Origin: Bacteroidaceae bacterium
GTDB taxonomy: Bacteria > Bacteroidota > Bacteroidia > Bacteroidales > Bacteroidaceae
Direction of reading: 5' to 3'
Length of the DNA stretch: 64,000 nucleotides
Assembly: GCA_016284045.1 (NCBI GenBank)
Contig: JAEEOB010000053.1
Coordinates: 1 to 64,000, forward strand
Under the pieces are notes generated by a model. It did not search any database. It saw nothing but the letters and a program-made list of their open reading frames with translations, and was not told where the DNA came from. The position numbers and the translations under genes are program-made. Below are positions 38,995-47,995 of the stretch, one piece after another. The stretch's first letter is position 1; every line of letters begins with the position of its first letter.

Positions 38995-40551
38995 ATGAAA
39001 AAATATTTATTGTTATTGGCATTGGGGCTTGCTGCTTTAAACGCATCTGCACAGATTCAAGTAAAAAACCCGTTTATTTGGGCGGATTGTCCCGACCCCG
39101 ACATCATCCGGGTTGATGATTACTATTATCTTGTCACTACCACCATGCACCTCTTTCCGGGAGGACCTATTATGAGAAGTAAGGATCTCGCGCATTGGGA
39201 GACGGTCTCTTATCTCTTCGATGAAATTAAGGACACACCAAGATACGACCTGGAGGAGGGGACTGTATATGGCAGAGGGCAGTGGGCAACTTCGCTCAGA
39301 TACAATAACGGCACTTTCTGGGCTTTGTTTGTCGCTAACGACGACCCTCATAAGTCAATGGTGTTTAAAACAGATGACCCGGCAAAAGGATGGAAACTGC
39401 ATAGCAGGCTTCCGGCCTTCCATGATGCATCACTCTTTTTCGACGACGACGGAAGGGTGTATGTCTTCTCAGGAAGCGGAGATATTCGTCTTGTGGAGCT
39501 TGAGCCTGACCTCACGGATGTCAAAAGAGGTGGAGTGAACAAGGTGCTGCAACTCAATGGCAGACCGGGTGGATTGCACGAGGGTAGCAGGGTTGTAAAA
39601 CACGATGGAATGTATTATCTGCTTTGCATCTCATGGCCGAGGACCGGAAGACAGGAAATTGCTTATAGAAGTAAGAATATAGAAGGCCCGTATGACTCGA
39701 AAGTGATTCTTAAAAGTACTTTCGGAGGATTCTCATACGCTGGACAGGGGACAATTGTGGACGGTAAGCATGGAGAATGGTATGGGGTGATTTTCCAGGA
39801 TAGAGGGGGATGTGGACGAATACTGACAATTGAGCCTTGCTCTTGGATTGACGGATGGCCTATGCTCGGTACAAACGGGGACGGTATCATCCCGGAGACC
39901 GTCAACCTTGATGGGGACTGCCAATGTCATAAGAGTCCCGAACTGGCGGTTATAGAAAAAGATTATCAAATAAATCATAACATCATCAAGGAAGATATCA
40001 CAACCGAGACCGGAAGCGTATCCAGACCAGGAAAGTCTGTAACACTCAGAACTTCTAAGCTCGCAAACAACATCTTCGATGCAAGAAATACACTCACATG
40101 GAGAACATGGGGACCGACATGCTCTGATACAATCACTATTGACTTTTCCAACATTAAAGATGGGGATGTCACAGGACTGGCTGCTTTCAATGGAGATTCA
40201 GGACTTCTCTCGGTCAAGAAAATCGGCAAAAAGAATTTCCTTGTCTTCACGGAAGAGAAAGTGAGCCTCTCAAACAACACCAAGGCCATCACAAATGTGG
40301 AACAGAAAGAAATTGAGAAAATTGAGATTCCAAAGAAGGTGAAACAGGTATCACTCGTCATGAACGGAGACTTTAACCCGGGTAAAGACATTGCTACGTT
40401 CTTCTATTCATTCGACGGAAGTGAGTTCCAGAAAATCGGTAGCGAATATAAGATGATTTTCGACTACAGACGGCTCTTTATGGGATCAAGATACGCGCTC
40501 TATTATTTCTCAACTAAAACACCAGGAGGATCTGTGAATGTGAAATTGTAA
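38995..40551 (+). CDS. GH43 beta-xylosidase/arabinofuranosidase with C-terminal beta-sandwich
   Basis: 518 aa with signal peptide MKKYLLLLALGLAALNASAQ. Catalytic residues of GH43 are visible: Asp34 in CPDPDIIRV (base), the Asp in FHDASLFFDDDG (pKa modulator) and the Glu in GLHEGSRV (acid). Residues about 330-518 are the usual C-terminal beta-sandwich of this GH43 type. It follows the other GH43 by 73 bp with no terminator between, so they may be cotranscribed. It probably releases xylose or arabinose from oligosaccharides produced by the GH10, GH30 and GH98 enzymes. Confidence 0.9.
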   Translation: MKKYLLLLALGLAALNASAQIQVKNPFIWADCPDPDIIRVDDYYYLVTTTMHLFPGGPIMRSKDLAHWETVSYLFDEIKDTPRYDLEEGTVYGRGQWATSLRYNNGTFWALFVANDDPHKSMVFKTDDPAKGWKLHSRLPAFHDASLFFDDDGRVYVFSGSGDIRLVELEPDLTDVKRGGVNKVLQLNGRPGGLHEGSRVVKHDGMYYLLCISWPRTGRQEIAYRSKNIEGPYDSKVILKSTFGGFSYAGQGTIVDGKHGEWYGVIFQDRGGCGRILTIEPCSWIDGWPMLGTNGDGIIPETVNLDGDCQCHKSPELAVIEKDYQINHNIIKEDITTETGSVSRPGKSVTLRTSKLANNIFDARNTLTWRTWGPTCSDTITIDFSNIKDGDVTGLAAFNGDSGLLSVKKIGKKNFLVFTEEKVSLSNNTKAITNVEQKEIEKIEIPKKVKQVSLVMNGDFNPGKDIATFFYSFDGSEFQKIGSEYKMIFDYRRLFMGSRYALYYFSTKTPGGSVNVKL

Positions 40552-40576
40552 TTCAAGAAAACAGTTTTTCTCTTTT

Positions 40577-40611
40577 TTTGATTATATTCCGTTTTTTTTT
40601 GTTTATCTTTG
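40577..40611 (+). promoter_or_regulatory. Promoter before the FAS1 lipoprotein gene
   Basis: TATCTTTG at 40604-40611 fits the -7 box; TTTG at 40577-40580 may be the -33 box (23-nt gap). A TAAATCGTAAAT element (40664-40683) lies in the leader, 14 bp before the ATG. Confidence 0.55.
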
Positions 40612-40696
40612 CATCATAACTGACATGGGCTTTTAAAAGATTCTATATAATATCCAAATAAACAGTAAATTGTAAATCGTAAATAATATCATTCTT

Positions 40697-42766
40697 ATGA
40701 TGAGAAAGTTTATCGTTTTATTGCTGACTGCCAGTCTCGTGACTGCATCCTTTGTTGCATGCTCTGATGACCCCGACGAGGAGCATCTTTACACCATGAC
40801 ATCTGAATATGCCGCTGACTTTATACGTAACAGGGAAAAGTTCAGTGAATTCACTGAAATAGTTCAGAGGTCTAATATGATGGATTTGCTCGGGACGTAT
40901 GGATCATACACTGTATTTGCACCCACAAATGAAGCGGTTGATGAATTTTTGCATGGTAGAGGGCTTACTTCGGTGAGTCAGCTTTCCAAGGCGGATTGCG
41001 ACACCATCACTTTCACACATATCATTGAGCAGGAATATTTCACGACCGATTACAACAACGGCACATATCCTGTCATGAACATGCTTGACAGACCGCTTAC
41101 TGTGTCCTGTGATTCCGACACAGTGTCTGTGCCTGGAGAGGTCAGACTTGCTGTCTATATCAACAAGACCGCTAAGATGATACAGATGGATGACTCTGTC
41201 AAAAATGGAGTGGTGCATACTTTAAACAAGGTTATCGGTACCAACAACTTCATGTTGCCTGACATCATCAGAGAAGATCCAAATTCTTCACTTTTTTATG
41301 CGGCACTTACGGCAACCCACATGAACGATTCTCTGGTCAGATATGTTGATGAAAAATATTCGGTTGGACGAGACTCTATCGACTGGACAAACGACAGGCT
41401 GGTTGTACATACAGGGAATGAGTATGATAATGTGGCATATATGGAGCATAGATACTTCAAATATACTGCATTCATACCCAGAGATGACGTGTTAAAAGAG
41501 AAATATGGGGTTGAAGACCTTGAAGGACTGAAAAAACTGGCAAAACAGTGCTATGATCCGGTATATCCAGAAGATGCTGACATCACGGATCCAACAGACA
41601 GAAGAAACTCGCTCAATAGGTTTATTTCTTATCATCTTCTTCCTTTCCAGGGCACTTATTACAGGCTTACTGCTGTTGACGGACCTAACAGTACGCTTGC
41701 TAATGCCCTTTTCTTCAGAAGAATGTGGGATATATCTTGCTGGTATGAGACGATGATGCCTCATTCAATCATGAAATTCTCATTCCCTAATGGTTCTGAA
41801 TCAGGACTTTATATCAACAGAAGGGGAATTCAGGCCAGACCAGACCAGAGAGGATATAAAATCAGGGGAACATTGGTGCATGAAGCAAGTGACTACAAGA
41901 CGGAACAGACTTCTCTAAACGGTGTCTTCCATTATATAGATGATATTCTCAGCTATGGATATCATCCAGGGCTGAATATCTATACGCAGGATGATGTCAT
42001 GAGTGAAAGAATGAGAATCGACTGCTGTGCCCTCTCTCCTGACTTTATGACAAGTGGTGCGAGAGGACACCATACGAAAATCAACAATTCTGGTAACCCA
42101 GGGCTATACGGACAGCAATCTTTCAGCACTGTAGCTGCTACTAACCCGAATACTTGTCTCGGATTTAAGGCGGGTTCGGCACAGAATTTCTACTTTACAG
42201 ATATCACTCACGTACATCTGAGACCCAGATACCTTCCATTCGCTTCTTATGAGGCTGACGAAATCGTCGTGAAGGGAAGATATGACCTTACGGTTAAACT
42301 GCCGCCTGTGCCTGAAGGCGACTGGGAGGTCAGATTCCTCACTTGTATCGGTCTTGGAAGCCGAGGCATCGTACAGTTCTATATTGACGATGTGCCACAA
42401 GGCATTCCTTTCGACATGAGACCAAGTGGAAACAGTGCGAACATCGGTTACAAATCGGATGAGGCTCTTGGAAGCCAAGACCAGATTGATGCGTTCGACA
42501 AGCAGTTCAGATACAGAGGATGGATGAAAGGACCTAAGTCTTCTGGATTCAGCACGAATAACACGAGCATCACTACCATTTTCAGGGATTATCCCGAAAA
42601 TCTCAGGAAAATCATCGGTGTCTTCCATTCTGACGGAAAAACTGACCACTATCTGCGACTCCAGCAGAAAATGGAAAGTGAGAACAATGAATGTTCGTTC
42701 GACATGATTGAGCTTGTGCCGAGCACTGTGTTTAACAACCCGGATATCAAGGAAGACCCGCTATAA
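40697..42766 (+). CDS. FAS1 (fasciclin) domain surface lipoprotein
   Basis: 689 aa. The lipoprotein signal ends at Cys22 (FVAC-SDDPDEE); the acidic residues behind the cysteine resemble the Bacteroidetes surface-export signal. A clear FAS1 domain spans about 35-185 (YTVFAPTNEAVDEF, GVVHTLNKVI). A second, decorated FAS1-like domain (about 200-435) has FIPRDDVL and GVFHYIDDIL. The C-terminal 250 residues are beta-rich and resemble the DUF5108-like part of similar Bacteroidetes proteins. Such lipoproteins usually accompany SusC/SusD pairs and probably bind glycan, but no SusC/D is present here. It ends the plus-strand gene row and converges on the HTCS gene. Confidence 0.85.
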   Translation: MMRKFIVLLLTASLVTASFVACSDDPDEEHLYTMTSEYAADFIRNREKFSEFTEIVQRSNMMDLLGTYGSYTVFAPTNEAVDEFLHGRGLTSVSQLSKADCDTITFTHIIEQEYFTTDYNNGTYPVMNMLDRPLTVSCDSDTVSVPGEVRLAVYINKTAKMIQMDDSVKNGVVHTLNKVIGTNNFMLPDIIREDPNSSLFYAALTATHMNDSLVRYVDEKYSVGRDSIDWTNDRLVVHTGNEYDNVAYMEHRYFKYTAFIPRDDVLKEKYGVEDLEGLKKLAKQCYDPVYPEDADITDPTDRRNSLNRFISYHLLPFQGTYYRLTAVDGPNSTLANALFFRRMWDISCWYETMMPHSIMKFSFPNGSESGLYINRRGIQARPDQRGYKIRGTLVHEASDYKTEQTSLNGVFHYIDDILSYGYHPGLNIYTQDDVMSERMRIDCCALSPDFMTSGARGHHTKINNSGNPGLYGQQSFSTVAATNPNTCLGFKAGSAQNFYFTDITHVHLRPRYLPFASYEADEIVVKGRYDLTVKLPPVPEGDWEVRFLTCIGLGSRGIVQFYIDDVPQGIPFDMRPSGNSANIGYKSDEALGSQDQIDAFDKQFRYRGWMKGPKSSGFSTNNTSITTIFRDYPENLRKIIGVFHSDGKTDHYLRLQQKMESENNECSFDMIELVPSTVFNNPDIKEDPL

Positions 42767-42819
42767 TACTGTCTATCATAACTTTTAGGAAGATCCGCTT
42801 TGATACTGTAAATCATAAC
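42751..42819 (+). repeat. Imperfect 37-bp tandem duplication of the FAS1 gene end
   Basis: The segment 42751-42782, which includes the last codons and stop of the lipoprotein gene, is repeated with a few changes at 42788-42819. The second copy is outside the frame and has no function I can see. Confidence 0.7.
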
Positions 42820-42837
42820 ATTTCAACAATATTCAAT

Positions 42838-42872
42838 AATAGGGTGCTCAGCTTGATGTTGAGCACCCTATT
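42838..42872. terminator. Bidirectional terminator between FAS1 gene and HTCS
   Basis: AATAGGGTGCTCA (42838-42850) pairs with TGAGCACCCTATT (42860-42872). It lies between two convergent genes and could serve both. Confidence 0.7.
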
Positions 42873-42880
42873 ATTGTGTC

Positions 42881-42910
42881 CTTGTAGGGATTTACTATAT
42901 GTATGTCCAC
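42881..42910. repeat. GTAGGGACTTACT hairpin repeat, copy 3
   Basis: Third copy of the element at 23293 and 29751, with two changes that keep the stem (one G.U-type pair). It is followed by a run of TCTTCTTGTC units (42915-42948). Confidence 0.6.
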
Positions 42911-42955
42911 CATTCTTGTCTTCTCGTCTTCTTGTCTTCTTGTCTTCTAGAACAA

Positions 42956-45900
42956 TCATTCCAGCAACTTCTGCAAGGTCTCATCGTTCAGATTGTCGGC
43001 GTAAGTCGCTACAAATTCTTTTGGACTCATACCGAAGAAATCATGGAAGATGCTCGTGAAATAGCTGTGGGATGAGAAACCTACACGATAGGCAACCTCA
43101 GATATATTCACCTTATTGTTTACCAACAGATAGGCGGCTTGTTTCAGACGGACGCTGCGAATATAGGCTATAGGAGAAATACCGAAATGTTCCTTCAGCT
43201 TTCGGTTCAAGTGAACGCGGCTCATTCCGATTTCCTTGCTCAACTCGTTTACATTGAAGGTTGTATCATCGATATGTTTGAGAACTAAGTCGCGGACACG
43301 CTGGATGAACTGATCCTCGTAAGAATCCACCTCTATGCTGCCGTAATTGTTGCCAATTTCTGTGCGCCGCATCTTGTTACGGATGCTCTCTCGGACGCGC
43401 AGTACCTGCGTTATAGCACTGCGAAGTAAAGGAAGATTAAACGGCTTCGGAAGGAAATGGTCTGCTTGAAGGGCCATTGTTCGTAATTGCGTGTCTTCAT
43501 TCGATTCGCTCGTCAGAACAATTACTGCAATATAGTCTGTCTCAGGATTTGCTTTGATTCTTCTGCATAAATCATAACCATCGCCGTCGGGCATCATCAA
43601 ATCGGTCACTACAATCGAAGGACGGCCTGTCAGAATCAGCTTCCAGGCGGCATTGCCGCTGTTGGCGGTCATCACCTTATATTCTTTGCCTATCTCTGAG
43701 GCTACATAATCACAGAGTTCTTTATCATCGTCAACGATCAATACAGATATCTCGGAACTGTTATAGAACTCAGAATTCGATTCTGTGTTCTCGGGATCAG
43801 TATCAGGCAAATCGGTTTCATCCAAGGGTTCCTCAATGGTTTCATCCATGGGTTCCTCAATGGTTTCATCAGACGTGGGCTTTGAACTTTCAGAAGGAAG
43901 TGGCTCATAAATTTCTTCATCATTCTCTTTATCGTCCGATTCTGAACTTGAAGGAAGGGGCTCGGGAAGAACTGTGAATTCAGGATCTTTCGTGACACGG
44001 GGTTCAAGTTCTGATTCGCTCAAATGGGCTTTGCCCAATGGAAGACGGACAATAAACTCAACACCGTCTTCTCCCACATTGTGGGCTTCTATCAGACCAT
44101 GATGGAGCTTCACAAGGTCGTAGGCAAGGTTCATACCTATACCGCTGCCGGTCTTACCACTATGGTTACTGCTTTGATAGAAACGTTCCCATATATGGGT
44201 CAGATCTTCATCATTCAGATGAGAACCGCTGTTATAAATTCTGATTTCTGCATAGTCTGTTACACGAGGGTCGTTCAACATGCGTTTGGATTCACTGTCT
44301 GGAATGTTCTCATTACTTGATGTACGGACGATTACACGACCATTGGCTGGGGTGAATTTCAAGGCGTTGGAAAGTATGTTGAACAGCACTTTCTCAAAGT
44401 GGATGGGGTCTATCCAAATCGGAATGCTCTCCTCATTCGACTCGTGACTGAATTCCAAGGCTTTAGAGGCAGCGACACCTTTAAATGACTCCATCACTTC
44501 ACGTGTGTAGGTGTTCAATTCGGTCTCACTGAAATGAAGATGGAACTGACCGCTGTCAATTTTACGAACATCAAGCATCTGATTCACTGTACGCAACAGA
44601 CGGTTGCAGTTTCGTTGCATGATGGAATAATTTGCCTGACGGTCAAGGTTTTGGTCGCTTATAGTAAGTTGACGAAGCGGAGAGATAATCATTGTCAAGG
44701 GAGAACGAAGCTCATGGGCGATGCTTGTGAACAGGCGGAGCTTGTCTTCTTTGATGCGTTCTTTCTCTCGGGCTTTACGGAGAAGATGACGGGCATGACG
44801 ACGGTCCTTTATGTTCTGATAGATAATGTAACCTATCACACTGGCTATGGTCAGATATAGCAGATATGCCCACCAGGTGGCGTACCACGGGTAGGGTACA
44901 TTTACTTTTATCGTCTCCTCTGTGTATTTGTCTGGGTTATCACGGTAATATGCCTGAACGCGGAATGTGTAACTCCCTGATGGGAGACTTGCATAATAGG
45001 CTTCTGGAGAGGATGATTCTGCCTCATGCCAGTTTTTCTCATATCCGTCTAATATATAACGGTAGCAGATGCGGTCCTGCATAGCTAATTCTGGGACACA
45101 GAAAGAGATGTGATAAGAATCGCTGCCATCCAAAGAACTGCCAATCCATAACGGGGATATGTAAACATTTTTGATGTCATGAGGCAGGTTCATCAGTTGA
45201 TTGGGCTTGAAACTAAGATAACCGTTGTCACCACCAAAACAGAAACTCCCGTCAGGAAGCAAAACGGAGGCATTCTGATGGAATTCACCGATATAATGAC
45301 CGTTTAGACTCTCAAAAACAGTTGTCTTACCATTTTTTTTGTCTATGCAGAAGATTTTGCGGGTTGAGGATATCCATAACAGATCGTCAATTTGTTGGAT
45401 GTTTTTAACGGTGATGTCAGTAGGGACGTTCTCAAGATAGTCTGGAGATACACATTCTTTTTTCTGTTTGTCGTAGCAAATCACACCGTTTTCTGTGCCT
45501 AGAAGGATATGGTCACCGTTTTCTATGATACTAAATACCTTGATTCTTATGGAATTCAATTCCACGCGCTCGTCTTTGTCTATCTTGGGATCATATCGGT
45601 AAAGACCAACTGGGTCACCACCAATCCATAAGATGCCATCTTTGTCAAAAAACAGCTTGTTCACAAAGGGGAAGGAACTGCTGTTTATCCTTCGGACGCT
45701 TTGTTCACTTAAATTGATGCGAAGAACACCGTTACCGTTTGTCCCGGCATACAGTTCATTCGATTTTGGGTCGTATGCCAAATCCATCACGTTTGTGTTG
45801 GAATAGGAAGACAAGAAAGAGGGAATTGTAAAATGGGTGCCATCGGAACAGCAGGAGATGCCGCCCTGCCATGAACCGCACCATATTCGGCCTTCCTTGT

Positions 45901-47110
45901 CGCATAGTATGGACTGAATCAAAAGGGACTGCAAACCATCGCTTTTACGTGTGCCGTTAACAAACACTCCGCATCCGTCGGTCCCTGCCCATAGATTGCC
46001 TGACTGATCTGTGCAGAATGAGGTCACACAGGCACTGTTCTTACCGTTTGCATTTGCAGATAAGGAATGATAGGAGAAACCGATATTCGTCTTTGGTAGT
46101 ACCAATACTCCTTTCTGAAATATGCCGGCTATCAGATTACCATCTACATCCTCTGCCAACGAGTGGATTTTGGCGGTATGAAGGTCGATATCATCAATTT
46201 CTTTATAAGGGGACAAATGTTCATTCGTGCCGTCGATTTGATAGATGCCTAAGTTGTCTGTACCCACATAAATCTCACCGGATTTCTTCTGGATAATACA
46301 GTTGCAGTATAGGTTACGGTTGTTTTCTTTCAGCTCGCGAACGGTCTTCGTAGAGCGGTCATAAACCAGGATGCCCTTGTGAGACAAAGCCATATATATC
46401 TTGCCGCTCGAATTGTCCTCGGCAAAACTCGTCACATGGCTTGAACTGAGAAGGGATTGGGCATTGGAATCAAAATCAACCGACACTTTCTTCTGACTGG
46501 ATAAATCGATGACGCTCACCTTGTTCTGGGGATGAGAAATCCATAAACGGTTATTACGGTCTATTAGTATAGAATAGATATATGACTCTGCTATCAGAGA
46601 GGTAAGTTTACTTGAAAGAACCGTGTCGGGGATGAGACTCGTGTTATCAACAACAAAAAAACCGAATCCGTCTGTTGCAAACAACGTCTTATCGCTGTTG
46701 GGGTAGGGGAGTGAGTTCGTCAGATTACAGCTGTTGTTTACAATGTTGTCCTGAGAAATATTTACTTTCGTGAAATCGTTGTGGGTGATGTCGTAGATGA
46801 ACAAGCCGTTTTTTGTCAGAATCCAATAGCGGCGATCATCTATCTGGCTCACCTTATTGGCTTGATTAAACAATTTACGTCCCTCTTCAGAATCAATATA
46901 GTCTATCTCAACAAAACGGTGACCATTGAACATCTCAAGGGAATTGGCGGTGGAAACCCATACGAAATTTTTATCATCTACATATACTGATTCTATATAA
47001 GAACTTTTTAATCCTTGTTGCAGGGTGTACAAGTGGGGAACCTGACTTCGGGACGGTATTGTATATAATAATAAGGATATGACAAAAAATAAGACGTTTT
47101 TTTTATCCAT
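42956..47110 (-). CDS. Hybrid two-component system sensor/regulator (HTCS)
   Basis: 1384 aa from the ATG at 47110 (MDKKNVLFFVISLLLYT signal). The frame is open to 47164, but that ATG would lie upstream of the promoter box. Order: periplasmic beta-propeller repeats (about 25-680, W(V/I)(S/G)T, WIG and WAGTDGCGVF-type repeats), Y_Y_Y domain (about 690-750), membrane segment (about 750-772), HisKA with His799 in SIAHELRSP, HATPase (GKTGSGIGMNLAYDLVKLHHG), an acidic linker (about 1030-1116), receiver with Asp1170 in VVTDLMMPDGDG, and a C-terminal AraC-type HTH. HTCS proteins bind an oligosaccharide outside and activate the cognate locus; XynR of Prevotella bryantii controls xylanase genes this way. 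Its convergent position next to the xylan genes makes it their likely regulator. The long acidic linker between kinase and receiver is unusual. Confidence 0.93.
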   Translation of the reverse strand: MDKKNVLFFVISLLLYTIPSRSQVPHLYTLQQGLKSSYIESVYVDDKNFVWVSTANSLEMFNGHRFVEIDYIDSEEGRKLFNQANKVSQIDDRRYWILTKNGLFIYDITHNDFTKVNISQDNIVNNSCNLTNSLPYPNSDKTLFATDGFGFFVVDNTSLIPDTVLSSKLTSLIAESYIYSILIDRNNRLWISHPQNKVSVIDLSSQKKVSVDFDSNAQSLLSSSHVTSFAEDNSSGKIYMALSHKGILVYDRSTKTVRELKENNRNLYCNCIIQKKSGEIYVGTDNLGIYQIDGTNEHLSPYKEIDDIDLHTAKIHSLAEDVDGNLIAGIFQKGVLVLPKTNIGFSYHSLSANANGKNSACVTSFCTDQSGNLWAGTDGCGVFVNGTRKSDGLQSLLIQSILCDKEGRIWCGSWQGGISCCSDGTHFTIPSFLSSYSNTNVMDLAYDPKSNELYAGTNGNGVLRINLSEQSVRRINSSSFPFVNKLFFDKDGILWIGGDPVGLYRYDPKIDKDERVELNSIRIKVFSIIENGDHILLGTENGVICYDKQKKECVSPDYLENVPTDITVKNIQQIDDLLWISSTRKIFCIDKKNGKTTVFESLNGHYIGEFHQNASVLLPDGSFCFGGDNGYLSFKPNQLMNLPHDIKNVYISPLWIGSSLDGSDSYHISFCVPELAMQDRICYRYILDGYEKNWHEAESSSPEAYYASLPSGSYTFRVQAYYRDNPDKYTEETIKVNVPYPWYATWWAYLLYLTIASVIGYIIYQNIKDRRHARHLLRKAREKERIKEDKLRLFTSIAHELRSPLTMIISPLRQLTISDQNLDRQANYSIMQRNCNRLLRTVNQMLDVRKIDSGQFHLHFSETELNTYTREVMESFKGVAASKALEFSHESNEESIPIWIDPIHFEKVLFNILSNALKFTPANGRVIVRTSSNENIPDSESKRMLNDPRVTDYAEIRIYNSGSHLNDEDLTHIWERFYQSSNHSGKTGSGIGMNLAYDLVKLHHGLIEAHNVGEDGVEFIVRLPLGKAHLSESELEPRVTKDPEFTVLPEPLPSSSESDDKENDEEIYEPLPSESSKPTSDETIEEPMDETIEEPLDETDLPDTDPENTESNSEFYNSSEISVLIVDDDKELCDYVASEIGKEYKVMTANSGNAAWKLILTGRPSIVVTDLMMPDGDGYDLCRRIKANPETDYIAVIVLTSESNEDTQLRTMALQADHFLPKPFNLPLLRSAITQVLRVRESIRNKMRRTEIGNNYGSIEVDSYEDQFIQRVRDLVLKHIDDTTFNVNELSKEIGMSRVHLNRKLKEHFGISPIAYIRSVRLKQAAYLLVNNKVNISEVAYRVGFSSHSYFTSIFHDFFGMSPKEFVATYADNLNDETLQKLLE

Positions 47111-47137
47111 TTTAGTTAATTTCTTTTTTTCTATGTG

Positions 47138-47145
47138 CAAATATA
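47138..47145 (-). promoter_or_regulatory. Promoter -7 box of the HTCS gene
   Basis: Reading the minus strand gives TATATTTG, 28 nt before the ATG at 47110. It decides the choice of start, because the upstream ATG at 47164 would not be transcribed. Confidence 0.55.
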
Positions 47146-47164
47146 GCGATTTTGTCTTATTCAA

Positions 47165-47995
47165 TCATTGTTTATGACTAAAAAAATGTTGAATTTGATA
47201 CATTTTTTTATGAATTTCGCTGTTTTTGCTCATGTGTGTCAAATTTTTTATTTCAAGAAACAAATCATATAATATGTTTTTTTTTTTATTCCTAACTTTG
47301 CAGCGTCAAAAAATTTGAACGTTAGTAGTTTTTTTATAATTGTGTTAGTTAGTTTGGTTTGGGACGGAAGAAGGCGTTCTTCCGTCCATCAAACATTTTT
47401 AAAGTTTATAATACTAACAACGAAGCAGACTAACATTCAAAACAATCTTTTTTACTTTAATTTCTCATTTATATTATATAATGATATTAACACATTGGGC
47501 AGGATCATCCGCATGGTTTTTCTGCGAAGTGGTTTTTTCCAGTCTATTTATGGACTGCTTTTTTCTTCTTTTTAAATGTTTCACACGTTATCCTCCATTC
47601 TTTCGTCTCAGTTACGTTCTTCAAAAATCAGCCCAACAAACGTTTCAAACAAAAAAGAGTTTTTTTGTTTGAATTATCAAATCCGTTACCTGAAATTCTT
47701 TGTTTGATTCATTTTTTTTTTGCCATGTTATTAAAACGATTTTTATTCGTTTTTTATTTGTGCGTTTCTGTTTTTTTCTTTAAATTTGTAACATAATAGT
47801 TTTTTTACTGTTGCTTAAATGTGTATAACTGCTATGGGTAACTGAAATCATTTTTTTATTTGCTTTCCTCCCATGCTTATACATTTTATTTGGATTGTAA
47901 TGTGTTTTCCAATTGTTTTTCTGACTAACCGAAATTTCGTTTTTATTCATTTTTTTATAATCAATTTTTTTATTAACTAATTAATTTTATCACTT
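47165..47995 (+). promoter_or_regulatory. Long AT-rich intergenic region with two promoters and a strong hairpin
   Basis: No convincing gene (an 86-codon frame at 47315-47575 looks random). TAACTTTG at 47293-47300 may start a transcript running into GGACGGAAGAA (47362-47372) / TTCTTCCGTCC (47377-47387), a perfect 11-bp stem with a GGCG loop. A T run follows only after 8 nt. This could be a leader structure or a small RNA of about 90-100 nt. A better promoter, TTTG (47757-47760) - 20 nt - TAAATTTG (47781-47788), lies about 208 nt before the next start and probably drives it. The rest is T-rich with no further signal seen. Confidence 0.55.

Noticed and set aside
47315..47575. Open plus-strand frame of 86 codons in the AT-rich leader
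   Set aside because: It spans the strong hairpin at 47362-47387 and has the composition of non-coding T-rich DNA. The Phe/Leu-rich translation could mimic a membrane peptide, so it is not fully excluded.
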